This document shows, in pieces, positions 24,317 to 34,745 of a stretch of DNA of 64,000 nt. The position numbers and the translations under genes were made by a program. Below the pieces are notes generated by a model. It was not told the origin of the DNA, did no database searches, and saw only the letters and a program-made list of their open reading frames with translations. The stretch comes from VAXT01 sp963794605. GTDB lineage: Bacteria > Actinomycetota > Thermoleophilia > Gaiellales > Gaiellaceae. The stretch spans positions 620,001-684,000 of the forward strand of contig CAWCEN010000004.1 of NCBI GenBank assembly GCA_963794605.1, written 5' to 3'. Positions within the stretch are counted from its first letter, which is position 1. Each line of letters starts with the position of its first letter.

Positions 24317-24687
24317 ATCCCTTCCTCCCGCGAGTCCCACCACTCGCGGAACGAGTCGCATAAGCCGTCGGTCAACGTGATCACGAACACGCCGTCGTAG
24401 CGGAAGCGCCGCCGTTCGCGCTCGTTCATGTGCGACGCGATCCAGCGAGCCACGCCCACAGCCGGCGCCACGGCCAGCACCTCATAGGTCATCTCGGCGA
24501 TCTCGTCCGGATCCTGGTGCTCGTCCCATGCGCGACGGATCGCATCGGGCCCGACGAGGAGCTCGCCGAACGGGCCCCACTGGTACGTCCCGTCCTCGGT
24601 GAAGAGCTTCGCCGCGGCTGCCGAGTCCTGCGCGTTGAACGCGACCGTGTACGCGTCCATCCACGTCCTGAGCTCCGCTTCGGTCAC
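24313..24687 (-). CDS. SnoaL-like / NTF2-fold protein
   Basis: A 124-aa protein of the nuclear-transport-factor-2-like fold. An N-terminal helix (LRTWMDAYTVAFNAQDS) is followed by the cone entry motif (AAKLFTEDGTYQWGPFGE) and strands ending VFVITLTDGLCDSFREWW. Members are either small-molecule isomerases/hydrolases or have no known activity. The ATG overlaps the coaX stop (ATGA), so it is translated from the coaX transcript. Confidence 0.75.
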   Translation of the reverse strand: MTEAELRTWMDAYTVAFNAQDSAAAAKLFTEDGTYQWGPFGELLVGPDAIRRAWDEHQDPDEIAEMTYEVLAVAPAVGVARWIASHMNERERRRFRYDGVFVITLTDGLCDSFREWWDSREEGI

Positions 24688-25433
24688 GCGTTCAGTGCCC
24701 AGAGCAGGCGGAGCCCCTCGAGCGTCAGATCCGCGTCGACGCGCTCGATCGTCCGCGTGTGCGGGACGATCAGCTCCGCGAGCCCGCCCGTTGCGACCGT
24801 CGGCGCCTCAGCCTCGAGCTCACGCCGGATCTCCTCGACGATCCTGTCGACCTGGCCCGCGAACCCGTAGACGAGCCCCGATTGAAGGCTATGGACGGTC
24901 GTCTTGCCGATCACGGTCGGCGGCTCGCTGAAGTCGATCCGCATCAGACGCGCCGCGCGCGCGAAGAGGGCGTCCATCGAGATCTCGATCCCGGGCGCCA
25001 GCACACCGCCCACGTATTCGCCGTCCGCGGAGACGACGTCGAAGTTCGTCGACGTCCCGAAGTCGACCGCGATGCACGGCGAGCCGTAGCGGTCCCGTGC
25101 CGCGACGGCATTCACGACGCGGTCGGGCCCGACCTCACGCGGATCGTCGTAACGCACGGGAATCCCCGTCTTCGCGCCCGGCCCCACGACGAGGATCGGC
25201 GCCCGCGCCCAGCGCTCGGCGAAGAGCTCGAACTCGCGGACGAGCGCGGGCACGGTCGAAGACAGGCAGATCCCGTCGACCGACTCGAGGTCGAGCAGCT
25301 CGCCGAGCAGCGCGCCGAGCTCGTCCCCGGTCCGGCTCGCCTCGGTCGCGAGCCGCCGCTGCTCGGTCAGCCGGCTGCCGTCGTAGAGCCCGAGGACCGT
25401 CTGCGTGTTGCCGACGTCGACGGCCAGGAGCAT
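24684..25433 (-). CDS. coaX: Type III pantothenate kinase
   Basis: Phosphorylates pantothenate, the first step of CoA synthesis. It is 249 aa, typical of CoaX. The ASKHA-fold phosphate motif is LLAVDVGNTQT at the N-terminus. The family motifs VGPDRVVNAVAA and AVDFGTSTNFDVV follow, then GGVLAPGIEISMDALF. It overlaps the SnoaL-like gene downstream. Its place near folK, dusB and lysS fits the conserved gene block. Confidence 0.93.
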   Translation of the reverse strand: MLLAVDVGNTQTVLGLYDGSRLTEQRRLATEASRTGDELGALLGELLDLESVDGICLSSTVPALVREFELFAERWARAPILVVGPGAKTGIPVRYDDPREVGPDRVVNAVAARDRYGSPCIAVDFGTSTNFDVVSADGEYVGGVLAPGIEISMDALFARAARLMRIDFSEPPTVIGKTTVHSLQSGLVYGFAGQVDRIVEEIRRELEAEAPTVATGGLAELIVPHTRTIERVDADLTLEGLRLLWALNA

Positions 25434-25442
25434 GCGCCGAGC

Positions 25443-27041
25443 CTACTTCAGCGCGAGCGCCGGGATGCTCCAGTCCTGGTAGACCGCGTGATACTTGAGG
25501 CTTTTCGGGTCGACCCTGTTCGAGAAGAAGAACCGGTTGTTGTAGGCGTTCATGACGACGAGCGGCGCGAGGTTTTTCATGATCTCGATGTCGAGCTTGC
25601 CGAAGGCCTTGAGCCGCGCCTCGCCGGTGAGACCGTTGGCCTTCTGCACCTTGACCGCGTACTCCGGGCTGAGACTCCCTCTGACAGCGGCGACGAAGTC
25701 GCCGGGGTCGGCCGTCCCGTCGAGGCACCAGCCGTAAAGCAGAAGGTCCCACTGTGACGTAGGTGGCGGAAAGTCGAAGAATGGCGCAAGGGTCACGGTT
25801 AGGCCGAGCCTCGTCAGATCCCGGCGCACAACCTCGACCCTGGTGTCGCCGGGACGGCCCGCGCGGTACGCCAACACGACTTGCCCGTCGCCGTAGTGGC
25901 CCGCGGCGATCTGCCTCGCCTTGTCGATGTCCGCTCGGGCCCCATACGGCTGAAGCACCCGCTTCGTGATCGACCCGGGAAAGCCGGGAGGAATCAGATG
26001 CGTCCACGGGGACATCCCGTAGGGACTTGTGGACGCGAGGTAGTCGGTTCGATCGATCGCCCAGTTCACGGCTCTTCGAAGCGGCGGGTTGTCCTTGAAC
26101 AGACCCTTGTGGTTGTTCAACGCGATCCAGCCTAGGCAGCCCACCGCCTTCACCCAGAACCGCGTCCGGTTGACACCGTATTGGTTGGCAACGCCTTGGA
26201 CCTCGGCCGCCGGCAACGGCCCCTCGTCGAGCTCGTTCGCCTTGACCATCTGGAAGGCGGTTTCCTCGTTGAGGTTCCAGTTGACGTCCACGCCGTCGAG
26301 GTTCCGCGGCGCCGATCTTCCCGGCCCTCGCTTCCAGAAAGGATTCCGGCGCAGCTTCGTCAAGCGGCTCACGTCGTGAAGCGCGAAGGCGTAGGGCCCG
26401 GCGGTTGGCAGGTCGGCCATGCTCGTGACGTCATCCACCTCGCGGTCGAGAGACAGCTTCTTCGAGGTCGCCTGGAAGAACGGCAACGTCAGGATTGAAA
26501 TGAGCTTTCCGCTCGGCCGGTTCAGGATGATGTTCAGCTTGTTGCCGCGCGCCTGAGCGCCGCTGACGTGCGTTCCGTCGCCCTCGGTCACAACCAAGGC
26601 GCCGGCGATGTCGACACCGCCCTCGCTCGAATCGGTGATGAACTGAGCGCCGGGCGAACCCAGGTCGTGGTTCGCGACGCGGTCGATCGCGTACCGGAAG
26701 CTGGCTGCAGTGACGGGAGTCCCGTCGCTGAAGCGGAAGCCCTTCCGGATGAAGAACGTGTAGCGGCGACCGTCCGTCGAGACCTTGAACCGCGAGGCCA
26801 CTTCCGGGACGAGCTTGCCACCAGGGCGGTAGTTGTAGAGCTTCGCTGCGGTCGCGTACTCGAGCCACCAGCCGGTCGTGATGTACGAGAGCTGCGGGTC
26901 GATCTGCACCGAAGCGCCGGTGGTCCCGACCTTGAAGATGCCGCCTCTCCGCTCAGGCACCGCACCGGCGAGCTGGGCCACGACCATCAGCGCGACCCCG
27001 GTCGCGAGCGTTCCAAGTGAGAGCCACACTCGTCGCGGCAT
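25443..27041 (-). CDS. ABC-transporter substrate-binding protein, family 5
   Basis: A 532-aa secreted solute-binding protein (oligopeptide/nickel class). The signal segment (LSLGTLATGVALMVVAQLAGA) lacks a clear lipobox Cys. The mature part opens ERRGGIFKVGTTG and contains the family signature around YTFFIRKGFRFSDGTPVTA. No permease or ATPase gene is adjacent, so it is an orphan; the transporter may be elsewhere or it may have another role. A paralogue lies at 61347-62999. The ligand cannot be predicted. Confidence 0.85.
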   Translation of the reverse strand: MPRRVWLSLGTLATGVALMVVAQLAGAVPERRGGIFKVGTTGASVQIDPQLSYITTGWWLEYATAAKLYNYRPGGKLVPEVASRFKVSTDGRRYTFFIRKGFRFSDGTPVTAASFRYAIDRVANHDLGSPGAQFITDSSEGGVDIAGALVVTEGDGTHVSGAQARGNKLNIILNRPSGKLISILTLPFFQATSKKLSLDREVDDVTSMADLPTAGPYAFALHDVSRLTKLRRNPFWKRGPGRSAPRNLDGVDVNWNLNEETAFQMVKANELDEGPLPAAEVQGVANQYGVNRTRFWVKAVGCLGWIALNNHKGLFKDNPPLRRAVNWAIDRTDYLASTSPYGMSPWTHLIPPGFPGSITKRVLQPYGARADIDKARQIAAGHYGDGQVVLAYRAGRPGDTRVEVVRRDLTRLGLTVTLAPFFDFPPPTSQWDLLLYGWCLDGTADPGDFVAAVRGSLSPEYAVKVQKANGLTGEARLKAFGKLDIEIMKNLAPLVVMNAYNNRFFFSNRVDPKSLKYHAVYQDWSIPALALK

Positions 27042-27075
27042 GTCTACTAGATAGACGACGAGTGTGAAGGTTCAG

Positions 27076-27450
27076 TTAGAGATCGTCTTCGCCGGCCAGC
27101 GGTTCGCCCATCCGCTCCGCGAGCGCTTCTGCGGTCAGCTTCGGACCTCCGCCCTCGCTGCGCAACTCCTCGACCGTGACGTCGCTGGACGTGTAGATCT
27201 CCGCCCGCGGAATCAGCCTCGTCGGGCGGTTCTTGTCCCAGACCCAGACGTCCTCCATCTTCAGGTGGTAGAAGGGGTAGCTGGGCTGCGGCGAGTAGTT
27301 CAGGTCGAGCTTGTTGCAGAGGTACGTCGCGTCCTGGGTCAGCACGCAGAACCGAAACAGCTCGAAGACGTCGGAGTACTCGCGCTTCAGGCGGAGCTCG
27401 AGTTCCGCCTCGAACTCGTCGAGCTCGTCGATGTGCGACATGGGCGTCAT
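27076..27450 (-). CDS. DUF2469 family protein
   Basis: A 124-aa soluble acidic protein typical of actinobacteria. It begins MTPMSHIDELDEFEAELELR, and the family hallmark is DVWVWDKNRPTRLIPRAEIY followed by DVTVEEL. Function is unknown. The ATG at 27450 overlaps the folK stop as ATGA, so it is coupled to folK; that overlap is why I take MTPMSH rather than the later MSH. In many actinobacteria the gene sits by rnhB; here it has moved into a folate locus. Confidence 0.8.
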   Translation of the reverse strand: MTPMSHIDELDEFEAELELRLKREYSDVFELFRFCVLTQDATYLCNKLDLNYSPQPSYPFYHLKMEDVWVWDKNRPTRLIPRAEIYTSSDVTVEELRSEGGGPKLTAEALAERMGEPLAGEDDL

Positions 27451-27905
27451 TCTAGCTCCGCGAGCAATCGTGAAATGGGGCCCTTCCCCGGGATTTCGAG
27501 GCTGGGAGCCAGGTCGGCAAGCGGCTCGAGCGCGAAACGCCGCTCGTGAAGCCGCGGATGCGGCACCCTTAGGCCCGGCTCGTCTACGACCTCGTCGCCG
27601 TACAGCAGCAGGTCGAGGTCGATCGTTCGCGGCCCCCAGCGCTCGTCGCGGACGCGACCAAGGCGCAGCTCGACCGCGAGCAGGCGCTCGAGCAGCGCCC
27701 GCGAGCCGAGATCCGTCTCGATCTGGACCGCGCCGTTGAGGAACGGGCCCTGCTCGACGGGCCCGACGGGAGCCGTCTCCCGGATCTCGGAAACGGCCGT
27801 GACATCAATTCTTTCCTCCTCCGAGAGCAGCTCGACGGCACGCCGGAGGTTCTCCTCACGGTCGCCGAGATTGGAGCCGATACCGACGAAAGCAGTTTTG
27901 GACAC
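27447..27905 (-). CDS. folK: 2-amino-4-hydroxy-6-hydroxymethyldihydropteridine diphosphokinase
   Basis: HPPK transfers pyrophosphate to hydroxymethyl-dihydropterin, the substrate of FolP; 152 aa. Motifs: AFVGIGSNLGDREENL, ETAPVGPVEQGPFLNG, and the Mg/ATP motif RWGPRTIDLDLLLYGDE, ending VPHPRLHERRF. The GTG at 27905 places the start right at the beta-strand of the family. The longer upstream frame would run into the divergent subtilase gene. It is coupled to the DUF2469 gene. Confidence 0.93.
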   Translation of the reverse strand: MSKTAFVGIGSNLGDREENLRRAVELLSEEERIDVTAVSEIRETAPVGPVEQGPFLNGAVQIETDLGSRALLERLLAVELRLGRVRDERWGPRTIDLDLLLYGDEVVDEPGLRVPHPRLHERRFALEPLADLAPSLEIPGKGPISRLLAELE

Positions 27906-27912
27906 TGGTGCT

Positions 27913-29541
27913 ATGTTCGCCGTCTTGAAGCGTCTCGGGGTCGTCATCGCGTTCATCGTTCTCGCCTTCGCCGTGCCGTCCACGGCGCTCGCGGGAAGCG
28001 CCCTCGCGCGCGAGCTTGCGCACTACCGCGCCGGGCTCGTCCTCGCGAAGCCCGGAGCCGCGCCCGCGCTGAGGCAGGCGGGCGGCGAGAAGATCGCCTC
28101 GGCGCTTCCGATCTGGCGCGTGCCGACCCGTTCGGCGCTTCAGGTGCTGCCGGAACTGCTCCGCTCCGACCTCGTGACCGAGGTCACCCCCGACCAGCCG
28201 CTCTCGACGCTTCAGAACCCGCCGCCCGAGGGGACGGACTGGTGGATCCCCTTCGTCCACGCGGATGGCGCCGTACCGCCCGGCCCGGGAAAGCCGCTGA
28301 CGATCATCGACACCGGCGTCGACCTCACACACGAGGAGTTCGCCGGCCGGCCGTTCACGACTGCCTTGAATCGACAGAGCACGACGGCCCAGACGGAGGA
28401 GCACGGGACCGCGGTCGCGTCGGTCGCCGCTGCGCCCAGGAACGGCCTCGGCGTCGTCGGCGTCTATCCGCAGGCGAACCTCTACCTCTGGGATGCGAGC
28501 CCCTCGGGAATCGGGATCAGCGCCGGAGACGTCATCCGCGGGCTCGACGCGGCGATCCACGTCGGCCGAGGCGTCGTCAACCTCAGCCTCGGCTCCGAGA
28601 TCAGGAACCCGCTGATCGACCGGATGATCGCGATCACACAGCGCGCAGGGACGCTCGTCGTAGCCGCCGCCGGGAACAGCCGCCAGAACGGGAACCCGGC
28701 CGAGTACCCGGCCAGCCTCCCTCACGTCCTGGCCGTGGGCTCGGTCGACGCCGCGGGCGCCCCGTCCTTCTTCTCGAGCGGCTCGCCGCACGTCGACCTG
28801 TCAGCACCCGGCGAGCGCATCTGGGTTGCGGTCCCGACGACGCTCCACGCGCCGGACAACTACGACCAGTTCGACGGGACGAGCTTCGCCTCGCCGATGG
28901 TCGCGGCCGCGGCCGCCTGGGTCTGGTCCGCTCGCCCGACCCTCGACGCTGCCCAGGTGTTCGACGTGATGCGGGCCTCGGCCCAGGACGTCTGGACGCC
29001 CGGATTCGACCCGTTCACGGGCTTCGGTCGCCTAGACATTCCCACGGCGCTGACCGCCGCTCCGCCGCCCCGCGACCCGCAGGAGCCGAACGAGGACGTC
29101 TCGTACATCCGGCCCGGCGGGTTCCTGCACCGGGCGACTGCCCCTTTGACCTCGGCAGGGCACAAGAGCGGGAGGATCGCAGCTCGCCTCGACCGCGGCG
29201 ACGACCCGCGTGACGTGTACCGGTTCTGGGTGCCCGGCCGAAAGGCCGCATCGGTCGCGCTCCAGCCCGGCGACGGGGACGTCGACCTCTCGCTCTGGGG
29301 GCCGACGACCGTCAGCGTGCTCGAGACGGGACGCGCACGGAAACGCGATGCGCGAGGCCTCTCGGAGCGGACGGGGACGAAGCGCGAGCGCCTGCGCGTG
29401 CGCAACACGTCAAGCAAGGGCGCCTACTTCTACGCCGAGTCCTCGTACGCAGCGGGGAACGCGAACTCCTCACGGCACCCGGCCGGGATCAGCTACCTGC
29501 TCTCGGCCTCGATCGTCAACGCGAAGCCCGCTCGAAACTGA
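27913..29541 (+). CDS. Secreted subtilisin-like serine protease (S8)
   Basis: A 542-aa exported protease. A signal peptide (VVIAFIVLAFAVPSTALA) and a short propeptide-like region precede the catalytic domain. The triad is Asp133 (TIIDTGVD), His164 (EEHGTAVAS) and Ser324 (DGTSFASPMVA); Asn255 (AAAGNS) is the oxyanion residue. A C-terminal beta domain of about 170 residues resembles prepeptidase C-terminal modules (DVYRFWVPGRKAASVALQPG). No membrane anchor is seen. It is divergent from folK with only 7 bp between the starts, and its 3' end overlaps folB by 26 bp. It thus splits the fol genes. Confidence 0.9.
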   Translation: MFAVLKRLGVVIAFIVLAFAVPSTALAGSALARELAHYRAGLVLAKPGAAPALRQAGGEKIASALPIWRVPTRSALQVLPELLRSDLVTEVTPDQPLSTLQNPPPEGTDWWIPFVHADGAVPPGPGKPLTIIDTGVDLTHEEFAGRPFTTALNRQSTTAQTEEHGTAVASVAAAPRNGLGVVGVYPQANLYLWDASPSGIGISAGDVIRGLDAAIHVGRGVVNLSLGSEIRNPLIDRMIAITQRAGTLVVAAAGNSRQNGNPAEYPASLPHVLAVGSVDAAGAPSFFSSGSPHVDLSAPGERIWVAVPTTLHAPDNYDQFDGTSFASPMVAAAAAWVWSARPTLDAAQVFDVMRASAQDVWTPGFDPFTGFGRLDIPTALTAAPPPRDPQEPNEDVSYIRPGGFLHRATAPLTSAGHKSGRIAARLDRGDDPRDVYRFWVPGRKAASVALQPGDGDVDLSLWGPTTVSVLETGRARKRDARGLSERTGTKRERLRVRNTSSKGAYFYAESSYAAGNANSSRHPAGISYLLSASIVNAKPARN

Positions 29542-29863
29542 CGGTCGCGAAGCGGGCGCCGACGCCGGCGGGGCTCGGCTTCTTCACCTGGACGCGAACC
29601 GAGCGCACCGGGAAGCGCTCGATGAGCGCACCGGCGACTGCCTCAGCGAGCGCCTCGATCAGGTTGAAGTCCCGGCTGTCGGACACCTCGCGCACGCAGT
29701 CGGCGACCTCCCGGTAATCGATGGCGTCCTCGATCCGGTCCGAGGCGCCCGCGTCGCCGACGTCGAGGCTGATGTCGTACAGGAACTCCTGGCCGTCGCG
29801 CCGCTCCTCCTCGAGCACGCCGTGCCGGCCGAACACGGCGAGACCTTCGAGTTCCAGGATCAT
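29516..29863 (-). CDS. folB: Dihydroneopterin aldolase
   Basis: Converts dihydroneopterin to hydroxymethyl-dihydropterin; 115 aa. Motifs: LEGLAVFGRHGVLEEERR with the active-site Glu, DAIDYREVADCV, and FNLIEALAEAVAG, ending VQVKKPSPAGV. The ATG at 29863 overlaps the folP stop (ATGA). Frames extending upstream are antisense to nothing real and were discarded. Confidence 0.92.
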   Translation of the reverse strand: MILELEGLAVFGRHGVLEEERRDGQEFLYDISLDVGDAGASDRIEDAIDYREVADCVREVSDSRDFNLIEALAEAVAGALIERFPVRSVRVQVKKPSPAGVGARFATVSFERASR

Positions 29864-30681
29864 CGCGGAACCGCCGCCGCTACGGTCAGCGCCTCCACGT
29901 GCTCGCGGACGTCGTGCACGCGGAAGATCGCGGCGCCTCGCTCGTAGGCTTCGACAGCCGCTGCGAGGCTCGCGGACAACGGGCCCGTGGTCGCCTCCGG
30001 GTCGCCGAGGATCCGGCCGAGCGATCGTTTCCGGGAGAGCCCGACCAGCACGGGGCGGCCGAGCGCGACGATCTCGCCGAGCCGGCCAAGGAGCTCGAAG
30101 TTCTGCTCCACGGTCTTGCCGAACCCGAAGCCCGGATCGAGGCAGATCCGCTCTTCCGGAATCCCGGCGTCGACGGCGAACGCGAGACGCTCTTCGAGGA
30201 ACGACGCGACCTCCGCCGCTGCATCCTCGTACGTCGGGCTGTCCTGCATCGTCCTCGGCTCGCCCCGCATGTGCATCAGGCACAGGTAGGACCCGGACGA
30301 GGCGACCACCTCGGCGAGCTCCCGATCTCCGCGCAGGGCCGTGACGTCGTTGACGAGCTCCGCTCCGAGCTCGATCGCACGGCGCGCGACCTCGGCCTTG
30401 GCGGTGTCGATCGAGACCGGCACGCCTTGCAGCTCTTCGAGCACCGGGACGACGCGGCGGAGCTCCTCCTCGGCGGAGACGCCCTCGGAGCCGGGGCGCG
30501 TCGACTCCCCGCCGATGTCGACGATCGCGGCGCCCTCCTCGATCATGCGGCGCGCCGAAGCGACGGCGTCGTCGGGCCGGAAGTTGACGCCTCCGTCCGA
30601 GAAGGAGTCCGGCGTCACGTTGACGACGCCCATCACGGACGGGCGAGGGAAACGGGACTCGATCGAGGCTGGGCCCTGCAT
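29860..30681 (-). CDS. folP: Dihydropteroate synthase
   Basis: Condenses pterin pyrophosphate with p-aminobenzoate; target of sulfonamides. It is 273 aa. Motifs: VMGVVNVTPDSFSDGG, AIVDIGGESTRPG, ELVNDVTALRGD, DPGFGFGKTVEQN and GLSRKRSLG are all intact. It is coupled to folB. In many actinobacteria folE lies between ftsH and folP; here that place is taken by an EamA transporter and a gene remnant. Confidence 0.95.
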   Translation of the reverse strand: MQGPASIESRFPRPSVMGVVNVTPDSFSDGGVNFRPDDAVASARRMIEEGAAIVDIGGESTRPGSEGVSAEEELRRVVPVLEELQGVPVSIDTAKAEVARRAIELGAELVNDVTALRGDRELAEVVASSGSYLCLMHMRGEPRTMQDSPTYEDAAAEVASFLEERLAFAVDAGIPEERICLDPGFGFGKTVEQNFELLGRLGEIVALGRPVLVGLSRKRSLGRILGDPEATTGPLSASLAAAVEAYERGAAIFRVHDVREHVEALTVAAAVPR

Positions 30682-30723
30682 GCGAGACGAAGTGTCGCAA
30701 TGCAGGGCCCGGCCCCGCGTGAG

Positions 30724-31170
30724 CTATCGCACCTTGACCGTGAGCGGCCTCGTGCCTGCGCCGCGGTGATCCGCGTCACCGAGCACCTGCGCGACGAACG
30801 TCCCGGTCCGGCGAAGCGACCAGCGAGTCGCGAACGTGCCATTCGAGGCGGCCGTCACGAGCCGGTGCGTCCAGCGCCCCGTTCTGGAGCAGCGCGACGA
30901 CGATCTCCTCGCCGCCGTCCGCCGGCGTGAGTCGGCCGCTGATGAGCACGCGCCTTGGCTTCTTCGGCGAAGGCACGCGCGCCGCGATCGTCAGCGCCGA
31001 ACCGGCGCCGACATCCCCAGCGGCGGTGGTCGCGTAGAGGACGCTCGTGCCGGCGGGGGCGTAGTCGACCAATCCGCTCTCTCCACACTTGCCGTTTGGA
31101 AGAGGCTGAGGAGTTGTGGGTGCCAGCTGCGTCCGCCATCCGTGGTGCGGAGAACGAGGCCGCCGTTCCT
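30724..31170 (-). pseudogene. Remnant of a BNR/Asp-box (sialidase-like propeller) protein
   Basis: A 3' fragment without a start. The first piece reads GGLVLRTTDGGRSWHPQLLS, with the Asp-box pattern (DGG-SW). After a shift around 31085-31120 it continues GLVDYAPAGTSVLYATTAAG and ISGRLTPADGGEEIVVALLQNG. At a GGGG run near 30875 a further one-base shift restores WTHRLVTAASNGTFATRWSL to the TAG at 30724. The second shift fits a homopolymer error. It begins right after the EamA stop, preceded by AGGAGG but no start codon, so the 5' part of the gene is lost. Parent gene unknown. Confidence 0.55.
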
Positions 31171-31175
31171 CCTGC

Positions 31176-32102
31176 TTAATCGATTTGTAAATTGCGAGGC
31201 CGTAAACGGCTTGGAATGAGCCTTTCTCCTGCCGGAGACTGCACGAGCCAGAGGCCGGAGAGGATCGCGATCCCGCCCACGATCGTCCCCGCGCCGATCG
31301 ACTCGCCGAGCACCAGCACGGAGCCGAGGACGCCGAAGATCGGGACGAGGAGCGCAAATGCGGTCGCCCGCGAGGCGCCGATCCGGCTCACCCCTTCGTA
31401 GAAGAGCACGAAGGCGAGCACCGTCCCGAAGACCGCCAGGTACGCAATCGAGATCAAGGCCGCAGCGTCGCCGTCCGCGAGCTTCGACCACCCGGACTCG
31501 CCGATGCTGAACGGAAGGAGCATCAGCGTGCCCGTTGCCGTCGCATAGAGCGTGGCGGTGACTGCGCCGAAGCGCGCAGTTGCGCTCTTGCCCAGGACGG
31601 AGTAGATGCCCCAGCAGGCCGCTCCGGCCACGAAGAGCAGCGCACCGAGCACGCGATCGCGGTCGACGCCGCCGCTCGGCTGGATGACTGCGGCCACTCC
31701 CGCGAACGCGAGGAGGAGGCCCGCCAGGCCGCGCCCCCCGATCCGTTCGCCGAGCACGGGCCACGCGATCAGCATGGAGAAGACCGGCGCCAGGCCCGGA
31801 ACGATGATCGCCCCGTCCGAAGCGGGCGCCAGCTCGAGCCCGTAGAGGAAGAGCGCGTTGTAGCCGGCGACCGCGGTTGCACCGAGGGCGAGCACTAGGG
31901 GGAGGTCATGCCGCCGGGGACGGACGAGGCCGCCTCGGCGCCATGCCCAGAACGCGAGCAAGAGCGTCGCGAGCATGAACCGTGTCGCCGCAACGGTGAA
32001 CGGCGTGACGTCCTCGACCGCGAGCTTGCCCGCGGGCCACGTCCCACCGAAGCAGACGGCCATCGCGAACAGCAGGAGGTACGCCGTCCGTCGCTCGCCC
32101 AT
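31176..32102 (-). CDS. EamA/DMT-superfamily transporter
   Basis: A 308-aa inner-membrane protein with about ten hydrophobic helices in two EamA repeats. The first opens LLLFAMAVCFGGTWPAGKLAV, the second GALLFVAGAACWGIYSVLGKS. Members export metabolites such as amino acids or purines; specificity cannot be told. It sits between ftsH and folP, in the gap often filled by folE in related genomes. Confidence 0.85.
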   Translation of the reverse strand: MGERRTAYLLLFAMAVCFGGTWPAGKLAVEDVTPFTVAATRFMLATLLLAFWAWRRGGLVRPRRHDLPLVLALGATAVAGYNALFLYGLELAPASDGAIIVPGLAPVFSMLIAWPVLGERIGGRGLAGLLLAFAGVAAVIQPSGGVDRDRVLGALLFVAGAACWGIYSVLGKSATARFGAVTATLYATATGTLMLLPFSIGESGWSKLADGDAAALISIAYLAVFGTVLAFVLFYEGVSRIGASRATAFALLVPIFGVLGSVLVLGESIGAGTIVGGIAILSGLWLVQSPAGERLIPSRLRPRNLQID

Positions 32103-32141
32103 GCCTAGAGCAACGAGCGCAACGAACCGTCTATGCCGAGA

Positions 32142-33811
<1,670 letters not shown>

Positions 33812-33815
<4 letters not shown>

Positions 33816-34093
33816 GCCGTGCTCCTCCAGGTGGTCTCCAACTGGGGCGTCGACTGGGCGCTCGGGTAGTGGACCGAGCCCTTCTCGCCGTCCTTCAGCT
33901 TGAAGCTGATCGACTGCTTGTTCGGGTTGAAGACCGCGCTGTCGACCTCGTCCGCCTTCACGTTCTGGATGAACTCCGAGTACGTGACCTTCTTCTCGTT
34001 CTTGTTGGTCTTCATCAATTGCGTGCTCGCCAGGTAAACGACGAGCACGATCAGGATGAGTGGAAGAAGTCCGGAGCGGAAAAATCGGTTCAT
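33812..34093 (-). CDS. ftsH: FtsH N-terminal part (TM1 and extracytoplasmic domain)
   Basis: A 93-aa ORF with TM1 (LLPLILIVLVVYLAST) and the FtsH extracytoplasmic fold (KVTYSEFIQNVKADEV, then QSISFKLKDGE). It ends with the odd tail TTWRSTA. One base over, the sequence reads LEEHGVTFDSKG and runs into the main FtsH ORF, so a base seems missing near 33838. Joined length would be 650 aa, normal for FtsH. Confidence 0.85.
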
Positions 34094-34178
34094 AGCAGGG
34101 CGTCCTGTACCACAGTAGCAGCGTTACTTATTCGTACTTTCCCCCGCGCGCGGTTTCCTTGAGGGGCTCGTAACACCT

Positions 34179-34745
34179 TTACGGGCTCGTTACACCTGCG
34201 CCCACGTCTTCCTGCAGGACGCCGACGTACGGGAGGTTTCTGTACCTCTCGGCAAAATCGAGCCCGTACCCAACAACGAATCGATTCGGGATCTCGAACC
34301 CGACGTAACGGACGGGAACATCGATCTCGCGGCGCTCGGGTTTCGTGAGCAGCGCGCACACCTCGAGCGTGGCCGGTCGGCGGGCTTTCAGGTTCCGCAT
34401 CAGGTACGACAACGTGAGCCCGGAGTCGATGATGTCCTCGACGACGAGGACGTGCCGGTTCTCGATCGGGATGTCGAGATCCTTGAGGATGCGGACGACG
34501 CCCGACGAATCGCTGGCCGCGCCGTAGCTCGAGATCGCCATGAAGTCGACCTCGCAGGGGACGCTCAGCTGGCGCATCAGGTCGGCCATGAAGAAGACCG
34601 CGCCCTTGAGCACGCCGACGAGCAGGAGATCGCGTCCGGCGTAGTCGGTCGAGATCTCCTCACCGAGCTCGGCGACGCGTGCACGGAGTGACTCCTCCTC
34701 GACGAGGATCTCGGCGACAGCGCTCTCCAGCTCAGTCTGGCTCAC
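34179..34745 (-). CDS. hpt: Hypoxanthine phosphoribosyltransferase
   Basis: Salvages hypoxanthine/guanine using PRPP; 188 aa. The PRPP loop is HVLVVEDIIDSGLTLSYL; the pyrophosphate loop region is GVLKGAVFFMADLMRQL, and VGFEIPNRFVVGYGLDF closes the site. The GTG at 34745 matches the family start. It overlaps the tilS 3' end by 14 bp. The tilS-hpt-ftsH order is widely conserved. A direct repeat (GGGCTCGTAACACC / GGGCTCGTTACACC on the + strand) spans its 3' end. Confidence 0.95.
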   Translation of the reverse strand: MSQTELESAVAEILVEEESLRARVAELGEEISTDYAGRDLLLVGVLKGAVFFMADLMRQLSVPCEVDFMAISSYGAASDSSGVVRILKDLDIPIENRHVLVVEDIIDSGLTLSYLMRNLKARRPATLEVCALLTKPERREIDVPVRYVGFEIPNRFVVGYGLDFAERYRNLPYVGVLQEDVGAGVTSP

